Below are positions 44,201-59,200 of a stretch of 64,000 nucleotides of DNA, piece by piece. Made by a program: the position numbers and the translations under genes. The stretch lies in assembly GCA_032158295.1 (NCBI GenBank), contig CM063254.1, forward strand, positions 4,742,326 through 4,806,325, read 5' to 3'. Within the stretch, counting starts at the first letter, position 1; every line of letters starts with the position of its first letter. The notes under the pieces were generated by a model. That model had not been told where the DNA came from. It did no database searches and saw only the letters and a program-made list of their open reading frames with translations. Source of the stretch: Pycnopodia helianthoides. Lineage: Eukaryota > Echinodermata > Asteroidea > Forcipulatida > Asteriidae.

Positions 44201-47200
44201 GGGCTCGACGGAGCCAATGACCGCTGTGAGGCTTGTCCTGTAGGTAAAGCCGTTTGGTTTGGTGAATGTAGCTCCACTGGAGAGGGCAATGGTAACATTA
44301 CACAACTGGTCGCCACTCCCTACAAGTGGCCAATAACAACAGCCAAACCAAAACAAAATAACAATTTCAGTATTTAGTAGTTTTGTTTTTGTTTTACAGG
44401 CATGCAACTGCAACTTCACCAAAAAAGAGGAAATTACAAAATTTACATGATTTTGTACAGTATTTTTCAATTTTGAATGGTAAAACTGAGAATAAGAAAG
44501 AGGAAATCAGCTGATCCGAGGAAAAGTTGCATGCCTGTGTTTTAAGGTATCACAACAAGAGTTACATTTTAAATATAAAAAGTATTCCGAGGAAACCAGT
44601 TTGACAACAGCTGTAATCTCTTCTTGGAAGAGAGCGGAGGTTCCAATGCTCCCTCTCAGTTTGTCGTCAAGAGAAAACTACGTTCTTCTTACGTCACCAA
44701 ACCGTCAAAGCTTTAAATCTTGTTTAAAGGATACCAGGGGTTTTTCCAGTAGAGTACCTTTCATTCAAAACTTTGCATTTTTTTTATTTTGTCAAAAGAT
44801 AACTTTAAACTGAAAAATTCAAGCAGAAGTATTTCTCAGAAAAAATTTGTCATTTTCCAACTCAATTATTTTGTCATAGAAATGTTGATACCTTTATAAC
44901 TACACTAGGACCTTTACCAATGCTAAACTATATCTTTCTAAATATGCACAATTTTAAATTTTATTTTTGTATTCTCTGTCTCAAAAAAAAGGGCATTTTC
45001 AAAATAAAGTTGGATAATGTTTATGCATTTTGACTTCCCCGAATGTACCTGAATTCGATGGTACATCACACTGCACAGTTGATGAATTAACGCTGATGAC
45101 TGGACAAATATTGCCACAGAGAGTTACCAGTGCAGTGCTGTCGAACCCAGAACCGGCAATGCTCATAATTTGACCACCGCCAAAACTCCCTGCAAAAGAA
45201 GAACCGAAAGAAATGACACTAAATCAGAGCTGTGTTCCGTCTCAAAAGTGGTATGCTGGCCAAATGCTCGTTAAAAGTAGTGCTACTAGGTTCTTATATT
45301 GTGCATATACCCCAGTAGTTAGGTCAAGGCACTTTACAAGATTGTTCCTGTTCATCAGGCATACTTTCTCAACTCCCTGGAGAGCATACAACCTCAAGTT
45401 GCTTATATTTATTAGCAGTAAGGAGTTAATCCAACACCGTACCGTCTCAAGCCCGGCAGGTTCACGTTCATATACCTGTGGGTTAGCAGAAGCTTAAGAA
45501 CACAAGTGTCATGAACGGGATTCGAACCCACTCTCCGATGACTAAAAAGGCCAACAGACCTCGAGTCCAATTAGCTCATATCCACTACACGCCAGTTAAT
45601 ACGTCAGTGAAAACACAAGTTAAAACACCATTAAAAATGTTGTCCAAGTGGTCCGACTGGCTTGTTTCATTGCTTCCTACGACTACATGTAAATCCTGCC
45701 GAAACAGATTGTTCATACACCTTCCAATTAAAAGTTCCATACGATTGATAATAATGCAAGGAAATCTTAACATATGGCCCAGTGAAAAGGCTTGCAGAGT
45801 AGTAAAAACAGAAGCTTATTGTTCCCGTGGCTAGTAACTGAAAAAGTGAAAGGCAAACTCTGCAATAGACTGTGCAAGTCTCGTGCGAATTCAAACTTCC
45901 AGGACCCAGTTGGTCCCAACCACAAAGAGTTTTAGGTGTGTGCGATTCTGTCTCAAATACTATAATAGTTTACCATAGTTTATGGCTATAAAAATTATAC
46001 CATATTGTTTGGAAAGTAAAATATATGACGGTAAAATAAATTTAACAAATCAACAAAGAAAAAAAACAGAGAACAAGACTCGACCTCCATTTTCAGTTAC
46101 TTGTTAACAATTAAGAATTTTGCCCTGCTGATGTTCATGTTTTATTAACCCCATGGAAAGGTTGTACATATTCAGGCATGATTGGCAAATGGCATTTCAA
46201 ATTTTGTTTCTGGGTTAATTTTAACAAATTCATTTGTATTATATAAATCTTAAAACTGTATTTATAAAAAATTGCTATGGGTATTTTTATTTACAAGAAT
46301 ATTGTATAAATAGAACTTTAAAATATTTGAATTCATACAAAAATACAGCCTTCCTTGCACAATCTATAGAGAATTTGAAAACAACTTTATTGCAATTTTA
46401 TTGATAAGCAAAAATTATGGTTTAATTTTCATGTTTATGATCTGTCTGCTCACCATCAGGTGGGCTGACTCCTGTCACTGTCAGCTCATACTCAAACTGT
46501 GCATCATCGGCAGACAACCCTTTCTCTTGAATGTGTACCACTACACCGTATCTACCAGCCGAGTGGGTACCAACTGAACACGCTATGCTATCCATGGCGA
46601 CAGAGATGATGGCGCACTGGGTACCGTCGATGGTAACAGTCACATCCGAGGAATTGGTGCTGAAGCTGGAACCAACAATCGTTATCAGATCACCAGATTC
46701 ACCTGATAGGAAAAGCACAAGTTATGTGAACAGGTTAAAAGCAGACTAGAAACCAGTGTTGTAGTCAAGTATCAAGTACTGCCAAGTAAGGGTGGCTGAT
46801 ACTCGAGTATGAGTACTTGGGCCATCAAGATTATTTATTCCCAAATCTAGTGAAATCAGGCCAATGGTTCTTATACACTTCCAATAACTGACCTTCAGTA
46901 GGAGTCACTGTCGTGACCACCGGTGTGGCTGACATGGAGTACTGATAAAATTCCGTGGGGTACACCACACTATTAGAGGTCACGATGAGGTCAAACATTC
47001 CCTCCGTGTGCTCCCTCGTCTTGCACTGAATCTCTGAGAGAGTCACGCTCTCCAGTTCACAGCTCTGTCCATTGATTTCCACCACGGTGGCCCCGCCGAC
47101 GAAACCATTTCCGACAATTGTCAGCATCTGACCGCCTGCCGTACTCCCGACACTCGGGGAGATGCTCTCGATTGCGCTGGAGCTTGTGACGGTGCCGGCC

Positions 47201-50200
47201 GTGTTAAAGTGAGCGTTTCCCTTTCCAGCGATGTTAACCGAGATCTGCTGGGTACCAACTGGGACGTAGCTAACACCACACTGGATTTCTCCGTCGGAAA
47301 CGCTCGAAATGGCACACGCCACCCCGCCAATGGAGACGGTCACTACAGATGCATCATCCGTGAATCCCGATCCAGCGATGATAACTGAGGTACTAGGTCC
47401 GGAGACAGTGGCAGGGGAGACGCTGTTGACCTGTGGCGTCATAGCCTCAGAGAACGTGAAGCTGCAGTCTCCCTTACACACGGCTCGCTGTGAGTTGATC
47501 CGAACGGTCAGCTCAACGTTTCCTCCCTCGGCCACCGTCGTGATGCACACTACCTCCTTGTACGACACCGTCTGGACGAGACATCCAGTCTCGCCGATCC
47601 TAACCTCCACATCGTCTGGAGATTCGCCCGCAAAGCCATCCCCGCGGATGAGGATCTCAGTGCCGCCAATCAGCGATCCCTCGTGGGTAGACAGCCCGTC
47701 AATCTGTGGCTGGAGGATGAAGACTTGTTGCTCTGGTGGTGTGATTTGATTCAGGGCCAGCCCCCGATTCTTAACCGTGACCGACACTTGGTGGCGTTCA
47801 CCGACCGTCATGCTTTCTTCCGTGTCAATCAAACATGTGAGGGCGGTGCTTGTACCGGTCTGTGCGATGCATTTGTGGTCACCAATAGAAATCTTATTCT
47901 CACATGGGTCTTCACTGAACCCAATCCCCTGAATTCTTATAAGCGTTGTGGCATCTCCCCTGTACAAAAATAAACATTACACAATACTGAAACATGGACA
48001 ACACTGCCACAAACTGTTGAAAATAAATACTGCCAAAAAAACAAACGAAAAAATACACAGGCCACAACATAAAACATTGAAAAAAGAATACCTGGTTTGA
48101 CTATCTCTTTTACTAAACTGAAGCAATTGAAAGTATAAGTGTTGTTCGTGATTTAAGTCGGCACGGTGTTTGAGTGACTTTTGGAATGACACCTTTTATT
48201 TGTGCTTTTAATTTTAAACTGAGGTTTGATCAACTTTGTATACTCAACAAAACAAAACAATTTGGAAAACTATAGCTATTTATGTGCTTACAACCATGCT
48301 TACAACCGTGCTTACAACCATGTATTTCAACTCTTTTGGGAGGAGTGTTTGCTCTGAGAAGAACCAGTGTGGTCTTGACTTTTCGAACAGTATACTCTGC
48401 TCATCTTTAAAGGCCCTGTACACTTATTGGTAAGATCAAAAAACACAATATTCACAGATTCACACATAACTTACATGATTTAAAGAAAGTAATGGTAGAA
48501 AGGGTTCCTTAAAATATTTCTGCCTAAAATGCTATCGTTTCTGAGAAACGAGTAAAACAATAGTAATTATCGCGCGCGATAATTTGAAAAAACAGAAAAC
48601 ACATAAGATCTCTTTTCACTATTTTCTCGTGACCTCGATGACCAATTGAGCTCAAACTTTCACAGGTTTGTTTGTTCATGCATATGTTTAATCACACAAA
48701 ATGTGGACACTGTTTTTGAGCTGTTACCAAAAGTGTACAATACCTTTAAGAGAAACTTGGGTGCAATTCGAACCCACTACACCTTGTTATGAAAATTGAA
48801 AGTGCAACTGGACAGTGAATCTTGGAGCCTAAAACAGGTCGCGTAGACAATATTTTTTTTGATCAATCAGCATTTATTTGTCTTACTCATTTGGGCTGAT
48901 ATGTTGCACGACCGGGGTGCTGCAGAACCAGAAAGAAAAGAAGAAACTTGCAGGGTCGTCTCCACTAGCTTTAGGAGTGTTGCATCCTGGGATGGGGGAA
49001 TCGTCTCCAGGGCATGGGTCAGAACTCACTGGAGCAAAAACGCCTGTAAGGGCGGGGGGGAGAACCCATTACCTTATCATTGCATGGGAAGTTTTTTGTG
49101 AGTAAATAAAAAATGCAATATTTTGCCAAGTTTACTACACGAAGCTGATAAACACATTAATTTGCTTGACACAAACAAATCTTCCCCAGCAGAAAAAGGT
49201 CACCAGTCAAAATGCTCAGTACCGTAATTTTCTGACCATAAAAAAGGCGACTTATGAATTGATTTTCAGGCCTTCTACATGCCCCTCGACTTATATAAAA
49301 GCAAACTTTTACTAAAATTAAAGCGGCAAAGTTCTCCAACACAATAATATTTACCAACTTTGAAAAATAATCAGGGATAAAACACAAAAACGATCGCAAA
49401 TTCTCATTTTTCAGGTCTGTAATTGCCTGTGCAACATGTCAATTTGTACAGGGCTACTCTAAAACAGCATACAACAAAAATTGTGTGCTCAACTCATCGG
49501 AGGCCTGGGATTCCTTACTCATTTGAACATTGCATTCTACAAAAAAGGCACCACATTTATCACCTGCCTGCCACACACTGTGCTTCACTTGGTCCCGTCA
49601 CCTCATTCAAGGTTGAACAAAGAAAAACTGACTTAGAGCGGAACTCGAGCCAGCGCTCTACCAACTGAGCTATCTAGCCCTTATGTTGGCGGTCTCCATA
49701 TTATAAAGCAGTGACTATGGCTAGATAGCTGCAGCCAATGGCCTCAGCCATTATTTGCTTTATTCAGCTACGGCTTATCTTTTATTAGCTACCTGACATA
49801 GTGTCATGCAGCGCCTCAAATCCAGCGACTTGAACGACGAGCTTGTGGACGGACGATGTGGGCTCTTTGACTACGACGGTTCCCTTCATGTGCACCTGAC
49901 CATCATCATCAACAGGTCCACTGGAATAGTAGTAGGTACCAGGGGAAGCAAACTTGTATGCAAAGATACCTGTAAAGTATACAAAAGAAAATGTTTTTTT
50001 CCCCCTTTTTTAATTACGTCCATTAAAATGTACAGTATAACTTGAAGAGGGGAACTTGAACACAATCTACAATTCCAATGCACACCGTTAATAATGCAAT
50101 ATGCCATGTTGTTGACAACAAACTTATTTTAAAACTTTTTCAGCAGTGTCTTTGTTTTGCATTGAGTTACTTAAAATGCCACTTTCAACCTGAGTAAATT

Positions 50201-53200
50201 TTTTAAATTTTGTCCGCTTACCGTCAGGTATCAAATGCAAATTCATTTTGTACATATTATTCTTATTTTGTTTCATTTAGTTTATACCTCTCTCCCTGTT
50301 TAAGGACATAACCAAAGTAATATATTTAACTTGTTGATGATTTGAAATAAACGGAGTAGTAACTCCACTCAAGAGAAGAAAAAAAAGAACAAGGTGTTTT
50401 TAACTTTTATCTAGCGCCATTTGTCTATTTTTTATCTTTTATTTAGTGCTATTGAATTGTTGGAAAATCAAGCTTCACGATCAAATTTAAACAGGGTCTT
50501 AAGACCCACTTTTTTAAAAGTATTTTCTCATTTGCTTTTTTGATTTCCTTGTATAACGTTTACCTTTTATTCATCTGTTTGTTTCATACATAGTTAATAC
50601 TCTTTTTTTGATGAACAGTATTGTAAATTGCTTGTTCCATTTTGTTTTCTAATTTAGCCCTGTTGGTATATTTGTAAAGCGCCTTGTGGCGTGTCCTGGC
50701 CGAGTGGTCTAGTTCACCGAACCCAAGCTCTGGTGTTGTCAGCAGCACAGTGTGGGTTCGAATCCCGGTCGTGACACTTGTGCCGTTGAGCAAGGTACTT
50801 AATCATAATTGCTTCGTAAAAAGTTGGGAAGGTAGTGCATTCTGCCCTACCAGCCAGGCTCCCAGTGGATGATACCCATGCCTACATCCTTACGGACTGT
50901 GAAGGGGGTAACCCTGTTTCAGCCCCAGGAGTAGGTGGCAACGTGCCTCTGGTGTCAGTTGATTTGGGTCAACAGTCCAAATCAGTTAAGTGTGTAGCCC
51001 TCACCTTGAGTGGCCGTTCGACCTTGTGAGTTAGGCGATATCTCATAAAAATATAAAAATGAGCACAGGAGATGTGCGCTATAGAAATGAAGTTTACTAT
51101 TATTACTATTATATATTTCAGATTACCCTCTGCTGTTTGTCCCCCACTGATGAATCCCTGGCCATCATAGGATAGAGAGTCAGCATCAGCTGTCTGCATG
51201 ACGGCGTACCCGATACCAGTCACATACTGCGGGGTGGCCCACTGCCACACCACGACGTCACCCGCTACGACACTCAAGAGGGAAGGGTCCCACTTGTAGC
51301 CCAGACCGAGGGCTTTGAAGGGAAAGCAAATAATAACACAAAATAAAACACACCCAATATCATCCAGGGCTGCCAACATTTTCATCTTGCAATCAGGGAG
51401 ATTTTGTACAACAATCAAGGAGATATTTAGAGTTACATTTAACATAGTAGGGGGGAAAAGTTTCCATCATCAGGGAGATTGTCAAATTTGTTTGTCAGAC
51501 CATGGAAAGATTGGTTTATTTTCAGGGAACTTACTGCAGAATCAGAGAGAGTTGGCAGCTCTGTATCATCCTTCTGTATACAGTAAGTAGTTATATACAA
51601 CTAAACTAAACTAAACAGCAAGTTGGTTGCAATGAATCTGTGTTAAAATCGTGTGAGTGAAAAACACCTCTACGGTTAAAAGTAGGGTCTTAGATTGGTT
51701 TTTGTCACCGAAATGCTGATTTATAAGCCAAGTTACCAATAAAGACAATCAAAGTCACCTGTGAAAGTTTCAGCTGAACACAGTGTCTACTTGTTGAGAA
51801 AACAGCTAAACACTGTCACAGTATTTTCAATCAAGAACATCGGACCCATCCACGTTTAGCGAGGTGACAGCGCATCTCTGGCCGCAGCATTCACAAACGG
51901 ACACCAGATGAAATGATATTGCATACTACCATTATCATTATAACAAACGGGCTTTCAGATAAAAATTACCCTTTTCTCAGGGTCATTACCAAAGTATGAA
52001 CCTACTTTGAAAACATATATTTTGCATAGAGGAGAAGGATATTTGGTTATTATTGAGAGTATACTAAGAAATGTTATTTAAGATTTAAAGTTTTTTCAGG
52101 GATAAAAAGCCAGTAGTTTTTAATTGTATGAGTTTCTTGTAAAATTGTTTCAAGATTTTTAAAAATATTTTTGTAAGATTTTTACAAGATTCTCATAAGA
52201 TTCTTATGATATTCATTTAAGATTTCTATAAGATTCCATAAGATTCTTAAGAGGTTTTTCTGTAAGATTCTTATCATATTCTGAAGAGATTCTTTTAAGA
52301 TTCTAATGAAACTTTTATTGGGGAAATTTCAGTTTGTCTTGAATGGTTAGGAAATCGTTAAAAGGCAACGGGAAATTTAAAACCTGAAACTCACAGTCAT
52401 GTTTCCCAAAGTTGTCCACCCTGTGTGTCTTCTCCGGGCTAGCAACCACACAGTCAAGTTTATTGTTATCCACTGCCGTCACCTCACAGTTGACGTCACC
52501 AAGCATGACAGTGACGTCGCTTGCATTGGAACCGAAGCCTGCCCCGGTAAGGGTCACCACCGTGCTCCCTTGGAAGGAGCCCTGGTTTGGGAACATCCCT
52601 GTCACTTCCAACTCGTACTTGAAACTGTTATTACTGGGCAAGAATAAAAATAAATGTGAGGACCATTTTTCCACTACCTAAGCTTTTTTTTCGGATGATA
52701 ATTTCCATAAGGCAAATCATTTTGGCTACTTCTGGAGCCATTTGGCTGCACTGGCATAGTTAAAGAATAATCTGGAACAATAATCTCCATAAGGCTGCAT
52801 CAGAATTAAATGACTTCGGCTACTTCTATAGCCATTTGACTGCAATGGCATAGTCAAAGAATAAGCCTTTTCAGAGCTGCTAAAGCAGAAACTACTGCTA
52901 AAAAAATGTTCTGCTTAGCTAAGCTTGGACGATATCGCTTTTTTTCATCCACGATATCGTCGACATTATATCGCGATATCGGTATTATCGCGATTAACTT
53001 TTGATGACGTATTCTTCTACAAACCTCACAGTGTAAGTTGTAGCTTCATAAACTTTCTTGTTCCAATGAAGTATTCTTCGGGTTTTCACTAAACCTATGG
53101 TATGAAAACCTGGGCCTATTACTTACACACATTTAATGTGTTCACTGCGCATGACAGAAAGTTCTATATGTGTGCATAACTAATTAGATCACACTACTCG

Positions 53201-56200
53201 CAAGTATGCAACACACACGTGATAACGCTTGTGATAACACCCGTCTGCAAGAACGCCTGATCGCTGAGGCTTTGATGCTGGTTTTTTCGAAGACTAAACC
53301 CTGTCGGATCGGATCTGTTGGGGAATCTTGCGGTTGCGGTCTGTGACTTGCAGTAGTCCCTACTTTATCAATTGAAACCATAAAATCAAAGAAATTTTTT
53401 TGACCCAAATCTTGAAAATTTGACCATGCCGGCATGGGTGGAATTTTCTGATTTTAGGCCAAAATTCTAGACTCACAAAATTATCAATCTATCTCAAACT
53501 ATGGCTAATAAACTGAGTCCGCCTCAATAAAATGTCATCAGCAGTCCGTACTGTATCAATTGGAACCAAAAAATCAAAGAAATGTTTTTGACCCAAATCT
53601 TGAAAATTTGACCACGCCGGCATGGTACCAGACTCACAAAATTATCAATATATCTCAAACTATGGCTAACAAACTGAGTCCGCACCAATACAATGTCATC
53701 AGCAGTCCGAACTGTATCAATTGGAACCATAAAATAATTTTTATTTTTTTTCACCCAAATCTTGAAAATTTGACCATGCCGGCATGGGCGGAATTTTCTG
53801 ATTTTAGGCCAAAAATCTAGACTCACAAAATTATCAATATCTCAAACTATGGCAAATAAACTGAGCCCGCACCAATAAAATGTCATCAGCAGGCCGTACT
53901 GTATCAATTGGAATCACAAAATCAAAGAATTTTTTTTTGACCCAAATCTTGAAAATTTGACCATGCCGGCATGGGTGGAATTTTCTGATTTTAGGCCAAA
54001 ATTCTAGACTCACAAAATTATCAATCTATCTCAAACTATGGCTAATAAACTGAGTCCGCCTCAATAAAATGTCATCAGCAGTCCGTACTGTATCAATTGG
54101 AACCAAAAAATCAAAGAAATGTTTTTGACCCAAATCTTGAAAATTTGACCACGCCGGCATGGTACCAGACTCACAAAATTATCAATATATCTCAAACTAT
54201 GGCTAACAAACTGAGTCCGCACCAATACAATGTCATCAGCAGTCCGAACTGTATCAATTGGAACCATAAAATAATTTTATTTTTTTTTCACCCAAATCTT
54301 GAAAATTTGACCATGCTGGCATGGCGGAATTTTCTGATTTAGGCCAAAATCTAGACTCACAAAATTATCAATATATCTCAAACTATGGCAAATAAACTGA
54401 GCCCGCACCAATAAAATGTCATCAGCAGGCCGTACTGTATCAATTGGAATCACAAAATCAAAGAAATTTTTTTTGACCCAAATCTTGAAAATTTGACAAT
54501 GCCGGCATGGGCGGAATTTTCTGATTTTAGGCCAAAATTCCAGACTCACAAAATTATCAATATATCTCAAACTATGGCAAATAAACTGAGTCCGCACCAA
54601 TAAAATGTCATCAGCAGTCCGTACTGTATCAATTAGAACCATAAAATCAAAGAATTTTTTTTGGACCCAAATCTTGAAAATTTGACCATGCCGGGTTGAA
54701 TTTTCTGATTTTAGGCCAAATTCTAGACTCACAAAATTATCAATATATCTCAAACTATGGCTAATAAACTGAGTCTGCCTCAATAAAATGTCATCAACAG
54801 TCCGTAATGTATCAATTGGAACCATAAAATCAAAGAAATTTTTTTGACCCAAATCTTGAAAATTGGACTAAACCCTGTCGGATCGGATCTGTTGGGGAAT
54901 CTCTTTGTTGCAGCAAGATCGTCTTGACTAGGAGATTTATTGTTGCAAGATCGTCTCGGCTAGGAAATGCGTCGCGGTACTTAACGATATCGCGATTTAC
55001 CGATATCATGATAAAAAAAAACGTGACACGATATCGTAATCGTTTCAGAACTAGTATCGCGATATTCAATAATATCGTGGTGTCGCCCAAGCTTATGCTT
55101 AGCCAAAATGAGCAGGATACCAGTCAGAAATTGTACATGTGAAATTATATTTTGGCTGGTTGCCTTATTCTGATAAGCATAATTTTGTTTTGATAGCTAC
55201 TTTTTGTGCAATTTTGTTTTGCTGAGCTACTTTGTGTGCTTAAGCAGCTCTATGAAATTTGGCCATGGTTATAGCCACAGCCAAATCTATCAATTTGGAC
55301 ATAGTCTTAGCCACTGCACTTGATGAAAATTATTGTTAAAGGTATAATACATGATTGGTAATACTTTTTAAAAAGTTCTCTTAGTCTAAAAGTTTTACTC
55401 GGTGTGGATTGTTTATTTTCAATCTTCATTTGGGTACTCGGTAAAACCTTTATTGACTGTTGCGTTATATGCTGCAAGTGTTTGCCTAGAGTTTTTTGTT
55501 TTTTTAAAGCTTTTTTGACCTCTTTTTCTGTGGAAAAGTGACCGAGTTATTCGACACTTCAACTTGTGTTGATTCTACCGTTTTTTTTTTTTACCAAGGC
55601 TGTGCTTTCCAGATCATGACTGACAAGGTGGATGGTCAACCTTTCCAGTAGTTTTCAGTAACAAACTTCAACTCTACGATTCCAAAATTACTTCAAATGC
55701 ATTACCAAAGACTTACTTGAATTCTGCGAAGCCTTTATCAATGACTGAAAGCTCAACATGGAAGTTGCCAGGAGTGTGTTCAGGAATCGTGGCAATGATC
55801 TCATCGTCGCTCTGACTTATGACCTGACACGTTGCAGTCCCGATAGATACCATGGCACCGGAATCCCCAAACCCGAAGCCCGATATAACAAGGTCACCTC
55901 CACCTATGGTCAAAATAAAAGGGTACAATGAGATTACAGCAGAGACATGGTTTAATCTAGTCCAGCTATGATGTCTAATTGTTTGCAGTACCTGCTGCTA
56001 ATTGTAGGATCCAGACTGGTCTCTCATATCGACTAGTAGTAGGCACAGCAGATTGTGGATTTGAATCCCACCCGAGTTGCCCATATTTTCCCGCATGACT
56101 CTGAAAGCAATGAGCTTTATCATTTGTCGGTATAAGGCAAAGATCTGGGCCCAATTTCATAGAGCTGCTAAGCACAACAATTTGCTTAGCATGAAATTTC

Positions 56201-59200
56201 TTCATTGATAAAAACAGGGTTACCAACCAAATTTCCACATGATTTTCAGGATAAGCAAACAACAGCTGAATACCAGTGACAAGCAATATGCAACACATGG
56301 AAATTTGGTTGGTAACCCTGTTTTTTTCAAGGAAGAAATTTCATGCTAAGCAAATTGTTGTGCTTAGCAGCTCTATGAAATTGGGCCCAGATATCAATGG
56401 GTTCATCAGGCACATTGCTTTAATGCATAAAGAAAACAAGCTTGCGCACTTCAACAGGTCCCAATGCTCGAATACGGGCAAGACTTGCACAGTCTTTAAT
56501 ATCAGCATTTCCTGAAAACTGTGGAGGCCAGGTGAGCAAGCACTGTGGGCACTCTTGAGCCATATTCAAAACAAACGACCTACCTGTCACATTTGAGGTG
56601 GTCGGGTTGATTTCTGCGATCGTTGGTGTCTGTGCAGCATCGTAATCGTAGCTGCTTTCCAGAACCTTTGACTCTCCGTTAACGTTGATTGACACATCTA
56701 CCGCAGTCAATGATCTGCGATAACGACTCAATGTCTGGGGTTGATAAACGACAAATACTGTCAGAAATGCAGTGTTTAAATGAGCTACCCAATACTGTGC
56801 TACATGACAGCAGTCAGGTTCGGAAAGGGTTTAACATGAAGACAACAAGACGGTAAGATTTGGACAAGAACCATTTTGAAAATTTGTTACAACAAGTAGC
56901 TTACCATTCAAGTCACAATCATTTATAGAAAAAAGTATTAATTATACAATTTTTTTAAATAACTGTACATCTTGTTTATTGATAACAGGGACACCAAAAA
57001 CAATGTGAACTGGTCAAGTATGAAATATTTAAAGTGTTTACATATCAAAAGGTTGAAGAAAAAACAAACGAGCAGTACTTTAAATTTATTATGCTAATAT
57101 TAATGTTTGAACAAATAAATGCTTACCCCACTTTTCAGTGCAATAACACATTGTATCTTGCTGTAGGTCACAGATTCAATGAGACAAGCTTGAGTTCCAA
57201 CGTACACAGTAGTATTTTCTCCATCCTGGCTAAATCCATGTCCAGAAATTGTTACTTTTGTTCCACCTGTATTAATAAGTTTGATTGAATGTTCATTATT
57301 CTGACAGAAACATTAAAAAAAGAAAGAGGAAACTAAAACACCACACAGAAACAGGAAACTAAAACACAACACAGGGGCCAAAAAAGATTGAAGTTCAAAA
57401 AACTTAATTAGATAAGCTCTTTAGAGACAATAGTGGCCACTAGCGTTTTTTACCAAAATGCCCATGTACCTTACTTTTTAGTTCGGCGTGAGATTTATTT
57501 TAAAAAAAATATTGTTAAAGAATACTGCTTAACAAATTTAATATCTGCTACACACAAAATTGGCAGGGAACCATTCACTGGTGATGTTCATAACATGGAA
57601 TTTTGGCTGGTAACCTAGTGATGAGTCAGTTTGTCTTCTCACCTGCTGTGCTTCCAGATTCCGGGTCAATACTAGAAACCTCCAACTCCGACTGAAACGT
57701 GATGACACCTGCAATGAGTAATTATCAATTGTCAACAGTTTGATTGCATGGCTTTAGTATGCTCTGTATGACTTTCACACTTAGGAAAAACCAATTGAAG
57801 TGAAATAATGTTTACTTTGTTTGGCAAATCGTGGTAGCTATTTTGATTCTATGCCAAGCCTTTTCTTGTAATGTGTATTATTATTTTATGCCATTTGTTT
57901 TTCTCTTTCTCTGAAATGATATATAAATTCATAGACTTAATTCTAATTTAGATTTGGATTACAATTTGAATATTTGACAAGATCCTGATCAATAAAATCA
58001 TGCTGTGGATGACATTACAAAGCTTCACACATGCTTCGACAAAATGGCGTTTCTTCTTTCTAACCTTACACTTATCCGTGATAAGCACTCTATACCCAGT
58101 GCTTTTTTAGTCCTGCAGCAAGAGAAATCCAAAGCCATCTCTTGATACAATTATAACATCACAACAGTTGTTTGCAGTACCCACTGCCAATTAAAGGACT
58201 CAAACTGACAATTCGACACCTGGAATGCAAGGGTAATGGGTTCAAATCCCTCCCAAGTAGCCTGTAACCGCCCCCCCCGAAAGACACAGTAGTGCGTATC
58301 AAACATCCACAAATTACATTTATATCCCTGATGCAACTAAAAACACTGAACATTTAACTTGACCCCTACCATAGTTTTGAAGAATTCTAGAGAGACTCCT
58401 GGTTTAATGTGTATAAGTTGAGAGGGTAGTGCATTCTGCTCTACCAGCCAGGCTCCTAGTGGATGATACCCATGTCTTCATCCTTACAGACCGTCAAGGG
58501 GGTTTAACTCTCAGGGGGTTTCAGCTCTAGGAGTGCCCTCCAGTGTCAGTTGATTTGGGTCAACAGCCCAAATCAGTTAAGTGTAGCCCTTACCTTGAAG
58601 TGGCAGTTTGGCCTTGTGAGTTAGGCAATATCTTGTTAAAAAAAATTGTTTTTTTTAAATACAGCCTCTAGTTTATCTCACCACATAGCTTACCGTTAAG
58701 GTACCTTGCATATCCTTTACCATTCACAGTTAAGTTGATATTGTATAAACCAGCGGGTACCTCCCCAACCAGTGCAGTTATCGATGTCTCACTGGAAGTG
58801 GTGATGTTGCATCGGATACCTCCGATTGTAACAATATTGTCCTCTGGGACAGCGCTGAACCCAGTACCGGTTAAAGTGAGGGTGGTGTTTACAGAGCCTA
58901 AGAAAAAAGAAAAAAAGGGTGAATGAGTGTAGAAAAGATTAATTAATTAAAAAGGAAGACTGTTAAAGGGGAATCAACGAAAATCTGGAAACAATTATGA
59001 CATAAAAAATGATGGCATCAAAAAATGTTCATACCCCTCGTGAACTTCGAAAAATAAAAAAAAAATTATCCGACAGGATTCAAATCTGGATCACCAGCCT
59101 CCTAGTTTGACCTCCCTACGACAGCGCCATCTGCGTCACTTGAGAAATCTGGGTCCAAATTGCCAAACTTGAATGACCAATAACGGGGAAATGATTTGAG

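Noticed and set aside
47309..47749. 146-residue plus-strand frame
   Set aside because: Antisense to the IPT-rich exon 15.
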